A DNA stretch of 64,000 nt from Candidatus Microbacterium colombiense (GCA_029203165.1 CP119308.1:62001-126000); one strand, 5' to 3'. Shown: positions 7,287-16,032, numbered from the stretch's first letter. Program-made: numbers and translations. Notes: generated by a model not told the origin, from the sequence alone.

Positions 7287-8333
7287 ATGAACACCGTCCC
7301 CGCCATCATCGCCACCTCTCCGACCGCTCCGTTGCGGATCGGCACCGTCGAACGTCGGGAGCTCGGCCCGAAAGACGTGCGCATCGACATCCGCTGGGCA
7401 GGGATCTGCCACTCCGACATCCACACCGTGAACGGCGACTGGGGGCCCCAGCACTACCCCCTGGCGGTCGGCCATGAGATCGCGGGGATCATCGCCGAGG
7501 TCGGCTCGGAGGTCACGACGCACCGGGTGGGCGACCGCGTCGGTGTCGGCTGCATGGTGAACTCGTGCGGCGAATGCCGGAACTGCCTCGCCGGCGATGA
7601 GCAGTACTGCCTCAACGGCATGGTCGGCACCTATGGCGCAGAAGACCGCGACGGAACCATCACGCAGGGCGGCTACTCGACGAGCATCCTCGTGATCGAG
7701 GACTTCGTGCTCCGCATCCCCGACGCCATCCCGTTCGAGAAGGCGGCACCGCTGCTCTGCGCCGGAATCACGACCTACTCGCCCCTGAAGCGCTGGAACG
7801 CGGGTCCGGGTAAGAAGGTGGCGGTCGTCGGGATGGGCGGACTCGGACACATGGCGGTGAAGTTCGCGCACGCCATGGGCGCCGAGGTCACGGTGCTGTC
7901 GCAGTCGCTGCGCAAGCAGGAGGACGGCCTGCGCCTCGGCGCCGACCACTACTACGCCACCAGCGACGCAGCCACGTTCACCGAACTCGCCGGCAGCCTC
8001 GACCTCATCATCAACACGGTCTCCGCCCCCATCGATGTCGACGCGTTCCTGAACCTGCTCGCCGTCGACGGCGCCCTCGTCAACGTGGGCGCCCCCGCTG
8101 AGCCGATGAGCCTCCAGGTGATGTCACTCATCGGAGGGCGCCGCACCTACGCCGGTTCGATGATCGGCGGCATTGCCGAGACGCAGGAGATGCTCGACTA
8201 CTCCGCCGAACACGGCATCGCCCCGGAGGTCGAGATCGTCGCCGCCGCCGAGATCAACGAGGCGTGGTCGCGTGTGCTGGCGTCCGACGTGCGCTACCGC
8301 TTCGTCATCGACACGTCGACGCTCACCGCGTGA
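7287..8333 (+). CDS. NAD(P)-dependent zinc alcohol dehydrogenase, CAD/YahK type
   Basis: 348 residues. Catalytic zinc ligands are in AGICHSDIH and in GHEIAG. The structural zinc site has four cysteines in CGECRNCLAGDEQYC. The Rossmann segment VVGMGGLGHMAVKFA is typical of the cinnamyl-alcohol/YahK class, which reduces aldehydes with NADPH. A GAAGGA site lies 7 nt before the ATG. Two strong palindromes bound the gene (7179 and 8345), so it is probably transcribed alone under the upstream HTH protein. The physiological aldehyde is not known. Confidence 0.92.
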   Translation: MNTVPAIIATSPTAPLRIGTVERRELGPKDVRIDIRWAGICHSDIHTVNGDWGPQHYPLAVGHEIAGIIAEVGSEVTTHRVGDRVGVGCMVNSCGECRNCLAGDEQYCLNGMVGTYGAEDRDGTITQGGYSTSILVIEDFVLRIPDAIPFEKAAPLLCAGITTYSPLKRWNAGPGKKVAVVGMGGLGHMAVKFAHAMGAEVTVLSQSLRKQEDGLRLGADHYYATSDAATFTELAGSLDLIINTVSAPIDVDAFLNLLAVDGALVNVGAPAEPMSLQVMSLIGGRRTYAGSMIGGIAETQEMLDYSAEHGIAPEVEIVAAAEINEAWSRVLASDVRYRFVIDTSTLTA

Positions 8334-8344
8334 CTCGACGCTGA

Positions 8345-8383
8345 TATTCGGATGGGATGCCGGAAGAGCATCCCATCCGAATA
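8345..8383 (+). terminator. 16-bp stem hairpin terminator
   Basis: A 16-base arm at 8345-8360 (TATTCGGATGGGATGC) is exactly complementary to 8368-8383, with a 7-nt loop. It stands 12 bp after the alcohol dehydrogenase stop codon. There is no U-tract, which is common in high-GC actinobacteria. Confidence 0.8.
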
Positions 8384-8442
8384 CGCATCGGCTCCGAACA
8401 CGAGAGGATGGGCCTTACTGGCGCGCCCGAGAGGAGCCCCCG

Positions 8443-10269
8443 ATGATCGAGTCATCGACCCCGCCGCTTGCGAACCTCGACGGCTACCGCAACGTCACCG
8501 ACCTGCTGGTCGCGCGTGTCGCCACGGCGCCCGCGCACATCGCCTTCGAGGTCGAGGACGCGCATGCCGGGGTCTGGCATCCGATCACGACACAGACCTT
8601 CTCCGACACGGTCCAGGCGCTCGCGAAGGGCTTCATCGCCCAGGGCATCCGCGCCGGCGATCCGATCGCGATCATGGCGCCGACCCGCTACGAATGGGCC
8701 GTCGCCGACCTCGCATCCTGGTACGCCGGGGCCGTCGTCGTGCCGATCTACGAGACGTCATCGGCTTCGCAGGTGAACGCGATCATCGCCGACGCCGGGG
8801 TGCGGCTGGCGATCGGCGGCACCACCGAGCACGCTGCACTGCTCGAGGCGGCGCTCGACCAGACCCCCGACACCACGTTCGGCGCCTGGACGATGGATGC
8901 CGGCACTCCGGGCAGCATCCTCGATCTGGTGACCCGTGGCGCCGACGTCACCGACGACGAGCTCGAGAGCCGCCGAGCATCCGCCACTCAGGACGACCCG
9001 GCGACCATCGTCTACACCTCCGGCACCACGGGTGAACCCAAGGGTGTCGTGCTCACCCACCGCAACTTCCTGGGGCAGGTGCTCAACATCGCCGCCGCGT
9101 ACCGCGAGATCGTGAACGAGAGCGGAAACACCGTGATCTTCCTCCCGCTCGCGCATGTGCTGGCGCGTGGGCTGCAGATGATCTGCCTGGCCAGCGGCAT
9201 GCGCATCGCGCACCTGTCCGACCCGTCGACCGTCGTCGCGACCCTCGACACGCTGCGCCCGACCTTCCTCGTCGTGGTGCCGCGCGTGCTCGAGAAGATC
9301 CAGGCGGCGGCAGCCACCAAGGCGGCCGACAAGGGGCTGGCGGGCGTCTGGACCAAGGCCCGCCAGACCGCCATCGCGTGGGGCCGCCGCGCCGAGCTGA
9401 TCGACGAGGGCGGAAAGCCCGCGCGCGACATCGGCCTGAGCCTCCGCCACCGCCTCTTCGACAGGCTCTTCTTCGGACGCCTCCGCACCGTCATGGGCGG
9501 GCGTGTCGGGTACATCCTCTCCGGCGGGGCGGCGCTGGATGCCGAGCTCTCGCTCTTCTTCCGCGGCATCGGGGTTCCCGTGCTCGAGGGGTACGGACTC
9601 ACCGAGACCACCGCGCCGCTCACCGGCAACCTTCCCGGACGCATCGCCTCGGGCAGCGTCGGTTCTCCCCTGCCCGGGCTCACCGTGCGCATCAGCGACG
9701 AGGGTGAGGTGCTCGCCCGCGGCGTCGGCGTCTTCCGCGGTTACCGTAACCCCGCCCACGACGAGACCGCCTTCGTCGACGGATTCTTCCGCACGGGCGA
9801 TCTCGGGCGACTCGACGACCAGGGCCGGCTGATCCTCGACGGTCGACTCAAAGACGTGATCGTCACCTCGAACGGAAAGACGATCGTGCCCACGCGCTGG
9901 GAGACCGCCGTCGAGGCGAACCCCCTCGTGTCGTACGCGGTGATGGTCGGCGAGGGCAAGCCGTATCTCTCCGCCCTTCTCGTGCTCGATCCGGAGCAGA
10001 CCCTCGCCTGGGCGACCGACGAAGGCATTATCGTGCCGATGAGCGCGCACGCCGACATCCGCCCGGTGACCGATCCGACCCTGCGGGCTCACCTGCAGCG
10101 CACCGTCGACGCCGCCAACACCCTCGTCGCGCGCAGCGAGCAGGTGCGCCGTTTCAGCGTCGTCTTCGCCGACCTCGACGACCGTGAACTGGTCACGCCC
10201 ACCATGAAGCTCAAGCGCAGTGTCGTGCTGGATCGCGCGGCCGTCGCCGTCGAAGACCTCTACCTCTAG
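8443..10269 (+). CDS. Long-chain acyl-CoA ligase (AMP-binding, FadD15-like)
   Basis: 608 residues. It activates a fatty acid to acyl-AMP and then acyl-CoA. The P-loop-like motif IVYTSGTTGEPKGVVLTH lies near residue 190, GYGLTETTAP is the A5 motif, and FRTGDLGRLDDQGRLILDGR with the following lysine of RLKD marks the hinge. The start ATG 8443 has GAGGAG about 6 nt upstream. It resembles the FadD15-type ligases with a long central segment. The DUF1295 membrane protein begins 17 bp downstream, so the two may act together in lipid metabolism. Confidence 0.92.
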   Translation: MIESSTPPLANLDGYRNVTDLLVARVATAPAHIAFEVEDAHAGVWHPITTQTFSDTVQALAKGFIAQGIRAGDPIAIMAPTRYEWAVADLASWYAGAVVVPIYETSSASQVNAIIADAGVRLAIGGTTEHAALLEAALDQTPDTTFGAWTMDAGTPGSILDLVTRGADVTDDELESRRASATQDDPATIVYTSGTTGEPKGVVLTHRNFLGQVLNIAAAYREIVNESGNTVIFLPLAHVLARGLQMICLASGMRIAHLSDPSTVVATLDTLRPTFLVVVPRVLEKIQAAAATKAADKGLAGVWTKARQTAIAWGRRAELIDEGGKPARDIGLSLRHRLFDRLFFGRLRTVMGGRVGYILSGGAALDAELSLFFRGIGVPVLEGYGLTETTAPLTGNLPGRIASGSVGSPLPGLTVRISDEGEVLARGVGVFRGYRNPAHDETAFVDGFFRTGDLGRLDDQGRLILDGRLKDVIVTSNGKTIVPTRWETAVEANPLVSYAVMVGEGKPYLSALLVLDPEQTLAWATDEGIIVPMSAHADIRPVTDPTLRAHLQRTVDAANTLVARSEQVRRFSVVFADLDDRELVTPTMKLKRSVVLDRAAVAVEDLYL

Positions 10270-10286
10270 GAATCAGGAAAAACACG

Positions 10287-11210
10287 ATGTCGTCACCGAC
10301 GCCCACGAACACCAAGTCCTCCCGCTCCTCGCTGATCGCGATCATCGTCGCGCTCGCCATCGGAGCACTCGTCGCGGTCGCCGGCAGCCAGAACGGCGCG
10401 ACGCTCGGCGGCATCCCCCTGTTCACCCTCGCCGTCGCCGCGGCGTTCGCCATCCAGATCATCGCGTTCATCCCCGCGATGATCCTGCGCACCGAGCGCT
10501 TCTTCGACCTCACCGGCAGCGCCACGTTCTTCGTGATCTCGGTGGCGCTCGTGCTGCTGACCCCGATGCCCGACGCGCGCAGCTGGATCCTCGCCGCGAT
10601 GGTGATGCTGTGGTCCGCGCGCCTCGGATCGTTCCTGGCGCGCCGCGTGCACAAGGCCGGATCCGACGGCCGCTTCGACGAGATCAAGGGCTCGCCGCTG
10701 CGGTTCCTGCAGGTGTGGGTGATCCAGGGAGCATGGGTGTCGCTGACGGCAGCGGCGGCGTGGATCGCGATCAGCTCGGATGCCGCATCGCGCGCTCCCC
10801 TCGGATGGGTGAGCATCGTCGGGATCATCGTGTGGGCGCTCGGCCTGGCGATCGAGGTCATCGCCGACGCGCAGAAGTCGGCGTTCCGCGCGGACCCAGC
10901 CCACAAGCACGAGTTCATCCGCTCCGGGCTGTGGTCGCGCTCGCGCCACCCGAACTACTTCGGCGAGATCGTGCTGTGGGTGGGCGTGTTCCTCACCGCG
11001 GCTCCCGTGCTCGTCGGATGGCAGTGGGTCGCGCTGCTCTCGCCGCTGTTCGTGATCCTGCTGCTCACGCGGGTGAGCGGCATCCCGCTGCTCGAAGCAC
11101 GTGCCGAGAAGAAGTGGGGGGATCGCGCCGACTACATCGCGTACCGCGACAGCACCCCGGTACTGATCCCGCGGCTCACCCGGGCCCCCGTGCGGGAGAG
11201 CGCCGCTTAG
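10287..11210 (+). CDS. DUF1295 membrane protein, steroid 5-alpha-reductase-like
   Basis: 307 residues with about seven membrane helices. The hallmark of DUF1295 is present near residue 210: FIRSGLWSRSRHPNYFGEI. It is followed by LEARAEKKWGDRADYIAYRDSTP at the C-terminus. The fold is shared with steroid 5-alpha-reductases and isoprenylcysteine methyltransferases, but the bacterial reaction is not established. It lies 17 bp behind an acyl-CoA ligase gene, which supports a role with lipid or sterol-like substrates (inference). Confidence 0.88.
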   Translation: MSSPTPTNTKSSRSSLIAIIVALAIGALVAVAGSQNGATLGGIPLFTLAVAAAFAIQIIAFIPAMILRTERFFDLTGSATFFVISVALVLLTPMPDARSWILAAMVMLWSARLGSFLARRVHKAGSDGRFDEIKGSPLRFLQVWVIQGAWVSLTAAAAWIAISSDAASRAPLGWVSIVGIIVWALGLAIEVIADAQKSAFRADPAHKHEFIRSGLWSRSRHPNYFGEIVLWVGVFLTAAPVLVGWQWVALLSPLFVILLLTRVSGIPLLEARAEKKWGDRADYIAYRDSTPVLIPRLTRAPVRESAA

Positions 11211-11359
11211 GGCTGCGCTCTCCGCGGGGAGGGGTCGCAAATGGTCGCCTCACGCTCGCGGATGCGGCAGATCGCGCCCTCCCTCCGCCGCCTCCCGCCG
11301 CCGGAGCAGCATCCGCGAGCGCACCCCATCCACCACGCGCTCGGCACCGAACAAGGAGC

Positions 11360-12043
11360 ATGCGCCGTCTTCGAGCACTCGCGTCCGTGGTCGCTCTCGC
11401 CCTCGGGCTCTCGGCGTGCAGCGCCGCACCGGCGCCCGACACCTCGGCCACACCGGGCACCGGCCCCCTCGTCGCGTTCTACGGAGACTCGTACACGCTC
11501 GGGACGGGCGCGAGCGATCCGTCGCTGCGCTGGTCGACCGTCATCAGCGAGGAACGCGGCTGGCGCGAGTTCAACCCGAGCGTCAACGGCCTGGGCTTCG
11601 TCAACCACCGGTCGAGTTTCGGCGAGGATGACCTGCCGGCGCTCGTGATCGCGCAGCATCCCGACATCGTCTTCGTCACGATGGGCCTCAACGACAACTT
11701 CAGCTTCGCCGGACGTTCCGAGCTGATCCGCGAGACCATCACCGACGACTTCACACGTCTGCGCGACGCCCTGCCCGAGGCGCGCTTCATCGTCGTGGAG
11801 CCGTTCTGGTACACGGAGGATCGTCCCGACTCGGTCGCGACGATCATCGGCTGGGTCTCGGATGCCGCGGCAACAATCGACGCGGACTGGATCCCCGGCG
11901 CCAGCCGCTGGCTCGACGGGCACTACGCCGGCGCGGACGACAGTTGGATGGCGGCCGACGGCCTGCATCCCTCTGACGTCGGGTATCGGCACATGGCGGA
12001 GCAGATGGATGCCGCCCTCAGGGCGCTCGACCCCGCGCTGTAA
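11360..12043 (+). CDS. Lipoprotein SGNH/GDSL hydrolase
   Basis: 227 residues. A short signal peptide ends in the lipobox LSAC, with the cysteine near residue 20, so the protein is predicted to be a surface lipoprotein. Block I is FYGDSYTLG with the nucleophilic serine, block III is GLNDN, and block V is DGLHPSDVGYRHMAEQM with the catalytic Asp and His. Spacing is normal for an SGNH esterase, and the substrate is not known. AAGGAG is only one or two bases from the ATG, so the exact start is less certain, but the signal peptide supports it. Confidence 0.88.
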   Translation: MRRLRALASVVALALGLSACSAAPAPDTSATPGTGPLVAFYGDSYTLGTGASDPSLRWSTVISEERGWREFNPSVNGLGFVNHRSSFGEDDLPALVIAQHPDIVFVTMGLNDNFSFAGRSELIRETITDDFTRLRDALPEARFIVVEPFWYTEDRPDSVATIIGWVSDAAATIDADWIPGASRWLDGHYAGADDSWMAADGLHPSDVGYRHMAEQMDAALRALDPAL

Positions 12044-12091
12044 CCGCCGACCGGCGTATCGGAGTATCGCCCGACACCACCGGCCCGCGCG

Positions 12092-12127
12092 TACTCTGCT
12101 CTCATGACTGAAACTGTGCTCTCATGA
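12092..12127 (+). promoter_or_regulatory. -10 box and seven-codon leader ORF overlapping the SDR start
   Basis: TACTCT (12092-12097) is followed after 6 nt by ATG 12104, which opens the frame Met-Thr-Glu-Thr-Val-Leu-Ser and ends in TGA overlapping the SDR start (ATGA, 12124-12127). The SDR ATG has no Shine-Dalgarno sequence. A 12-bp direct repeat (TGCTCTCATGAC, 12097 and 12117) suggests that a 20-bp duplication of the start region created the leader ORF. Confidence 0.5.
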
Positions 12128-12951
12128 CCGACCTCGCACTGATCACCGGAACCTCCTCGGGAATGGGCCTGCACGCCGCCATCGAACTCGCCCGCCACGG
12201 GCTGCACGTCGTCGCCACCATGCGCGATGTGAGCAAGGCCGACCGGCTCCGCGCCGCGGCCACGGCGGCGGGAGTCGAGGTCGATATCCGCACCCTCGAC
12301 GTGGTCGACCACGACGCGGCAGCCGCCCTCGTCGCCGAGATCGAGGCCGAGTTCGGCCGGATCGACGTGCTGCTCAACAACGCAGGGCGCGGCAGCGTCG
12401 CCACCGCGGAGCAGGCCAGCATGCAGGACGTGCAGGACCAGCTCGATGTGAACTACCTCGCGCCGGTGAACCTCACCAAGCTCGTGCTGCCGGGCATGCG
12501 CGAACGCGGCAGCGGTCGCATCCTCACCGTCACGAGCGTCGGCGGCGCGGTGGGCCAGCCGTTCGCCGACACGTACTGCGGTGCGAAGTTCGCGGTCGAG
12601 GGCTTCATGCAGTCCCTCGCCCCGGTCGCCGAGCGCTTCGGCATCCGGATCAGCGTGATCGAGCCCGCCGCTGTCGCGAGCGACTTCGTCGACAACGCGC
12701 GGCGCCCCGACCTCGGCGGCCCCTACGGCAGCCTCCTGCAGGCCTACATCGATCGCACCTCGGGCGCATTCGCCAATGCGCAGACCGCTGAGTCGGCGGG
12801 CGCCGCGATCGCCGCCGCGGTGCTGTCGGACGAGTACCGCTTCCGCTGGCAGACCTCCGACGGCGCTGCCGCGTTCGTGGGCGCATCGCTCGCCGACATC
12901 GACGGCAGCCGCGTGCTCGGCTTCACGCGTAGGTGGATCGCCGCCGGTTGA
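12124..12951 (+). CDS. SDR family oxidoreductase (classical)
   Basis: 275 residues. The NAD(P)-binding TGTSSGMG is at the N-terminus, NNAG lies near residue 90, and the catalytic Ser is in VTSVGG with Tyr-Lys in YCGAK near residue 155. Length and order fit classical short-chain dehydrogenases of the ketoreductase type. A basic residue in the cofactor loop (MRDVSKADRL) hints at NADPH. The substrate is unknown. Translation may be coupled to the leader ORF described at 12104. Confidence 0.9.
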   Translation: MTDLALITGTSSGMGLHAAIELARHGLHVVATMRDVSKADRLRAAATAAGVEVDIRTLDVVDHDAAAALVAEIEAEFGRIDVLLNNAGRGSVATAEQASMQDVQDQLDVNYLAPVNLTKLVLPGMRERGSGRILTVTSVGGAVGQPFADTYCGAKFAVEGFMQSLAPVAERFGIRISVIEPAAVASDFVDNARRPDLGGPYGSLLQAYIDRTSGAFANAQTAESAGAAIAAAVLSDEYRFRWQTSDGAAAFVGASLADIDGSRVLGFTRRWIAAG

Positions 12952-12974
12952 TGGCGCCCGCGGGCTGAGCGACC

Positions 12975-13781
12975 TCAGCCGCGAAGCATCTCCGCATAGC
13001 CCTCACGGTAGGTGGGGTAGTCGAGTTCACCGAGCAGTGAGCGCAGCAGCGAACCGTCGAGCACCGTGCCGGTTGCGCCGGCGGCCGCGTCGTCGGGCGG
13101 GGTCGGCATGCCGAGCGTCTGCGCGATGAACGCGACGACGTCACTCAGCGGAGCGGGCGCCGCATCGACCGCATGCAGAACCTGCGGGGGCTCAGGCATC
13201 CGCAGCAGCGCGTCGATCGTGCGCACGAGGTCGTGCTCGTGGATGCGGTTCGTGCGGCGGCGATGGTTGACGGTCGCCTGCTCCCGCACCTGCCGGATCA
13301 GGAACTCGCGCCCCGGCCCGTAGATGCCGGCGGGGCGCACGATGACGGCGTCGAGCAGCTCGACCGCCGCGAGCTCGCCATCGCGCAGCTCGCGCGCACG
13401 ATCGCTGTGCGGCGCCGGCTCGTCGCGCTCGGTGATCGGCGATGCGGACTCCCACCCCTCGAACACCCCGGTCGACGAGACGAACACGGTGCGCGCGGCG
13501 ACGACGGGCAGTGCGTCGGCGAGGCGCTCCAGGGCGGCGCGATACCCCTGCGCCCCGCTGGGCGTGAGAGTGATCACGACGGCATCGACCTCGGGAAGCG
13601 TCGCCTCGAGCGGCTTCGACAAGTCGGCCCGGATGCCGCGCAGCCCCTCGGGAAGAGCTCCGTCACTGCGACGCAGCGCGAATACCTCGCCGCCGTCGGA
13701 GAGCAGCCTCGGGGCGAGAGCGGAACCGAGCGCGCCGTAGCCGACGAGCAGGGTGCGACCTGGGACAGGAGGAGGAGTCAT
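12975..13781 (-). CDS. NAD-dependent epimerase/dehydratase-like protein
   Basis: 268 residues of an atypical short-chain/epimerase fold. The Rossmann turn is LLVGYGALGSALAPRLL, and VFVSSTGVFEGWESASPITE and RPAGIYGPGREF are the usual epimerase landmarks. The catalytic Tyr-x3-Lys is not evident, as in YeeZ-like proteins that bind NAD(P) but have no assigned reaction. Start: ATG 13781, with CAGATT on the minus strand 7 nt upstream. It is convergent with the SDR gene ending at 12951. Confidence 0.78.
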   Translation of the reverse strand: MTPPPVPGRTLLVGYGALGSALAPRLLSDGGEVFALRRSDGALPEGLRGIRADLSKPLEATLPEVDAVVITLTPSGAQGYRAALERLADALPVVAARTVFVSSTGVFEGWESASPITERDEPAPHSDRARELRDGELAAVELLDAVIVRPAGIYGPGREFLIRQVREQATVNHRRRTNRIHEHDLVRTIDALLRMPEPPQVLHAVDAAPAPLSDVVAFIAQTLGMPTPPDDAAAGATGTVLDGSLLRSLLGELDYPTYREGYAEMLRG

Positions 13782-14018
13782 CCCTCCCAATCTGTCACAC
13801 AGCCATCAACGACGGCATCAACAGCGGCATCGGCATCGGCATCGGCATCGGCATCGGCATCGCGAGCATCATCATGATCGGCATCGCGAGCATCGCCACT
13901 CGTGTTGCTGCGCGACCAGCCCGTCGCCCGCGCCCACTTCCTGGCCGGCCACCTGGCCTGACGCGCCCCGACGAGGATTATCAGTCCGTGTCGCGCAGTC
14001 GGCGCTGCACTACCGAGC
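13782..14018. other. Intergenic region with microsatellite and possible gene remnant
   Basis: It holds a six-copy GGCATC array. After it, 13878-13961 on the plus strand reads without stop as a normal-looking coding tail: 20 residues from Leu-Val-Leu-Leu-Arg-Asp to His-Leu-Ala, then TGA. A stop (13875-13877) precedes it and no start is present, so at most it is the 3' remnant of a lost gene. I cannot name the family. Confidence 0.4.
13826..13861 (+). repeat. (GGCATC)6 microsatellite
   Basis: Six perfect tandem copies of GGCATC, with further imperfect GCATCGCGA and GGCATC units up to 13895. It lies upstream of the epimerase-like gene and downstream of the RES toxin gene, outside any gene I can support. 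Slippage could change its length. Confidence 0.92.
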
Positions 14019-14753
14019 TCATCCCTCACCGTTTCTCTGGTCGCGCCAGGTGAGACCGTGAAGGTCCATCGCGCGCAGCAGCTCGTCATCGTCTTCGCGA
14101 ACGAGGCGTGTACCGACATTTCCGAGATGCATGCTTGAAGGATTGTCGCCCGGGCGTTCGCAGATGGCCCAGAGGGCTATGTCGTCACCGTGACGTGAGC
14201 CGAAGTGAACGCCGTCCACAGTTGGCGTGCCATCATCATTGGTCATGGCGTAGAAGTCGACTGTGAGTCGATGTGTGAGTGCGCGTGGATGAGCGCGTTT
14301 CAACGCGGCGGCATCGAAGTCATCAAACCCGAGCGAGAGCGCGAACTTGAGATGCTGCGGTCGCAACGCTGCGACCGTGGCGGCGGCACGTACGTCCACG
14401 TAGGCGCCGCCAAGCGAGGCGACACCGATCATGCGACCGTTGACCCAGTGCCGTTCGATGGAACCCGCGGCGGGGACAGGGAACTCTGCGGCGTCCTCCG
14501 GATCCTCGTCGATGCCTGCCAGCATGTCCGATCCATCGCCGTTGAGATCGGGGCGCGAGTAGACAAGCAGCTCGACGAAGGCACCGAACAGCGAGTCGGC
14601 GGCGTACGTGGTCCGGAAGGTCACCTCCGGATCATCCCAGCGCGCCTTGCCGGCATAGTGACGATCGATCCACGCCCACGGGTCCGGGGCACGGCCGACG
14701 CGCCAGACGGTCGCGCCGGCCGCGTCGACCAGCTGCAGCTCCGGCCCGGCCAT
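14019..14753 (-). CDS. RES-domain toxin of an Xre/RES toxin-antitoxin pair
   Basis: 244 residues. The region WRVGRAPDPWAWID...VTFRTTYAADSLFGAFVELL matches the start of RES domains: an arginine, then an Arg/Thr-Tyr strand, then the helix with a glutamate. RES toxins attack NAD+ or ADP-ribosylate a metabolic enzyme. The start is ATG 14753-14751, which shares a base with the antitoxin stop (TGATG). An upstream TTG (14756) is also possible. Assignment rests on this motif and on the upstream partner, so it is a family-level inference. Confidence 0.72.
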   Translation of the reverse strand: MAGPELQLVDAAGATVWRVGRAPDPWAWIDRHYAGKARWDDPEVTFRTTYAADSLFGAFVELLVYSRPDLNGDGSDMLAGIDEDPEDAAEFPVPAAGSIERHWVNGRMIGVASLGGAYVDVRAAATVAALRPQHLKFALSLGFDDFDAAALKRAHPRALTHRLTVDFYAMTNDDGTPTVDGVHFGSRHGDDIALWAICERPGDNPSSMHLGNVGTRLVREDDDELLRAMDLHGLTWRDQRNGEG

Positions 14754-15139
14754 CAAGCGCCGACGAAACCCTTGGCGGCTGCGAGCACCTGAGCCATCGC
14801 GTCATCACTTCGGTCCTCGTGGAGTACTCGCGCCGGTGAGCGATCGCCGAGCTGCGGGTTCATTCCCTGGAACCAGGTAGCAGCAACTCCGTCACCCTCG
14901 CTCCGATCGATGAGTGTCGCGACCTGGAACGCCAGGCGCAGACGGCGCTGCGTATTGGGGGCAGGTGTCCGGTCACCCTCTACCCACGAGCGCACCGCAC
15001 GGGTCTCTGTGACATCGGCGATGTAGGCGACTAGCTTCGCGCCGAGCCGACTCCGCAGGTCCGCGACAATCTGCGGCAGGCTCTGGCGGATCGAGTCGTT
15101 GAAGGCTGCGAGTTTGGTGGCCTCGAGGGTTGCGGACAT
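14753..15139 (-). CDS. Xre/MbcA/ParS-type antitoxin
   Basis: 128 residues. The N-terminal half has a helix-turn-helix-like part (LVAYIADVTETRAVRSWVEGDRTPAPNTQRRL). The C-terminal half carries the MbcA/ParS toxin-binding signature TWFQGMNPQLGDRSPARVL. This is the usual partner of RES toxins, whose active site it plugs. The start ATG 15139 has TACCTA on the minus strand 5 nt away, which may be a leaderless promoter. The upstream 120 bp are markedly AT-rich for this genome. Confidence 0.82.
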   Translation of the reverse strand: MSATLEATKLAAFNDSIRQSLPQIVADLRSRLGAKLVAYIADVTETRAVRSWVEGDRTPAPNTQRRLRLAFQVATLIDRSEGDGVAATWFQGMNPQLGDRSPARVLHEDRSDDAMAQVLAAAKGFVGA

Positions 15140-15264
15140 GCATCTAGGTACCAGAGATGCCGGTATCGATCACAAACAAAATAACAACTGGGATCCCACC
15201 TAAGAAACCCCGGCAGTGGATATCAGGTCAATTGGCAAATTTACATTCTCGGAATCCCCCGGGG
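15140..15264. promoter_or_regulatory. AT-rich promoter region of the Xre/RES operon
   Basis: 125 bp with many A/T runs (AAACAAAATAACAAC near 15173), unlike the flanking DNA. An imperfect palindrome, GGTACC/GGTATC around 15147-15168, could be the antitoxin operator. The GntR gene ends at 15265 from the other side. Different base composition suggests the toxin-antitoxin cassette was acquired. Confidence 0.45.
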
Positions 15265-16032
15265 TCAGCGGGTGGGACCGACGCCTCGCGTGAAGACGGT
15301 GCGCAGACGGTAGCGCTCCCCCACGTAGCGGATGGTCGAGAGCGTGACCGCACGGCCGTCCGCACTGTGCGCGAGCTGACGCATGATCAGCAGCGGACTG
15401 CCGATCGCGACGCCGAGAGCCTCGGCGGCCTGGGCATCGGCCTCTCGGGCCTCGATCGTGCTGTCAGCACGCTGCGGAGCGGAACCCGCCGAGTCGAGCA
15501 GGTCGTACAGCGATTCGACGGCGAAGTCGGTCTGCGAGACATCAGGCAGCAGGGCCGCGGGCACGACGCTGGCGTCGAGCGCGATCGGCACCCCGTCGAG
15601 CAGGCGGATGCGGTCGAGGCGGAAGACCGGAGTTCCCGGGGCGACGCCGATGGCCTCAGCCTCGTCGAGGCTCGCGTGCGCCTTCTCGGCGCGCAGCACG
15701 ACCGAGGTCGATTCAAGTCCCATGCGCCGGGCGGTCTCGGTGAAGGACTCGAGGCTGTTCGGCCACTCCTTCGCGACCGGCGCGGAGGCGACGTACCACC
15801 CGCGGCCGTGCGAGGAGCTGAGCACACCCTCCTCGACGAGCTGCAGCAGTGCTTTGCGCAGGGTCACGCGGCTGATGCCGAGCTGGGTGCACAGTTCGCG
15901 CTCCGGGGGGAGCCGCATGCCCTCGACCAGCCGGCCCGACGAGATCTCGAGCTTGATGAGATTCACCGCCTGGATCCACAGCGGCTCCGGATAATCTGCG
16001 CGGATCGGCGATTCACTGATGCTGCTCGTCAT
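15265..16032 (-). CDS. GntR/HutC-family transcriptional regulator
   Basis: 255 residues. The N-terminal winged helix (LPPERELCTQLGISRVTLRKALLQLVEEGVL, about residues 40-75) is followed by a UTRA domain (SLESFTETARRMG to VTLSTIRYVGERYRL), which binds sugar or related effectors in HutC-type regulators. The start is set at ATG 16032; an in-frame upstream start exists at 16074. It lies next to remnants of a sugar oxidoreductase and a glycosidase, so it probably governed a carbohydrate locus that has been largely deleted. Confidence 0.9.
   Translation of the reverse strand: MTSSISESPIRADYPEPLWIQAVNLIKLEISSGRLVEGMRLPPERELCTQLGISRVTLRKALLQLVEEGVLSSSHGRGWYVASAPVAKEWPNSLESFTETARRMGLESTSVVLRAEKAHASLDEAEAIGVAPGTPVFRLDRIRLLDGVPIALDASVVPAALLPDVSQTDFAVESLYDLLDSAGSAPQRADSTIEAREADAQAAEALGVAIGSPLLIMRQLAHSADGRAVTLSTIRYVGERYRLRTVFTRGVGPTR

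Noticed and set aside
8758..10092. Long open frame of about 440 codons antisense to the acyl-CoA ligase gene
   Set aside because: Long antisense frames are expected from the GC-rich third positions; the translation is Arg/Gly/Glu-rich without domains, while the sense strand has a complete ligase.
13778..14119. Minus-strand frame through the GGCATC array (Asp-Ala repeats)
   Set aside because: The repeat part arises from the microsatellite, the rest overlaps the RES gene, and there is no family similarity or ribosome-binding site.
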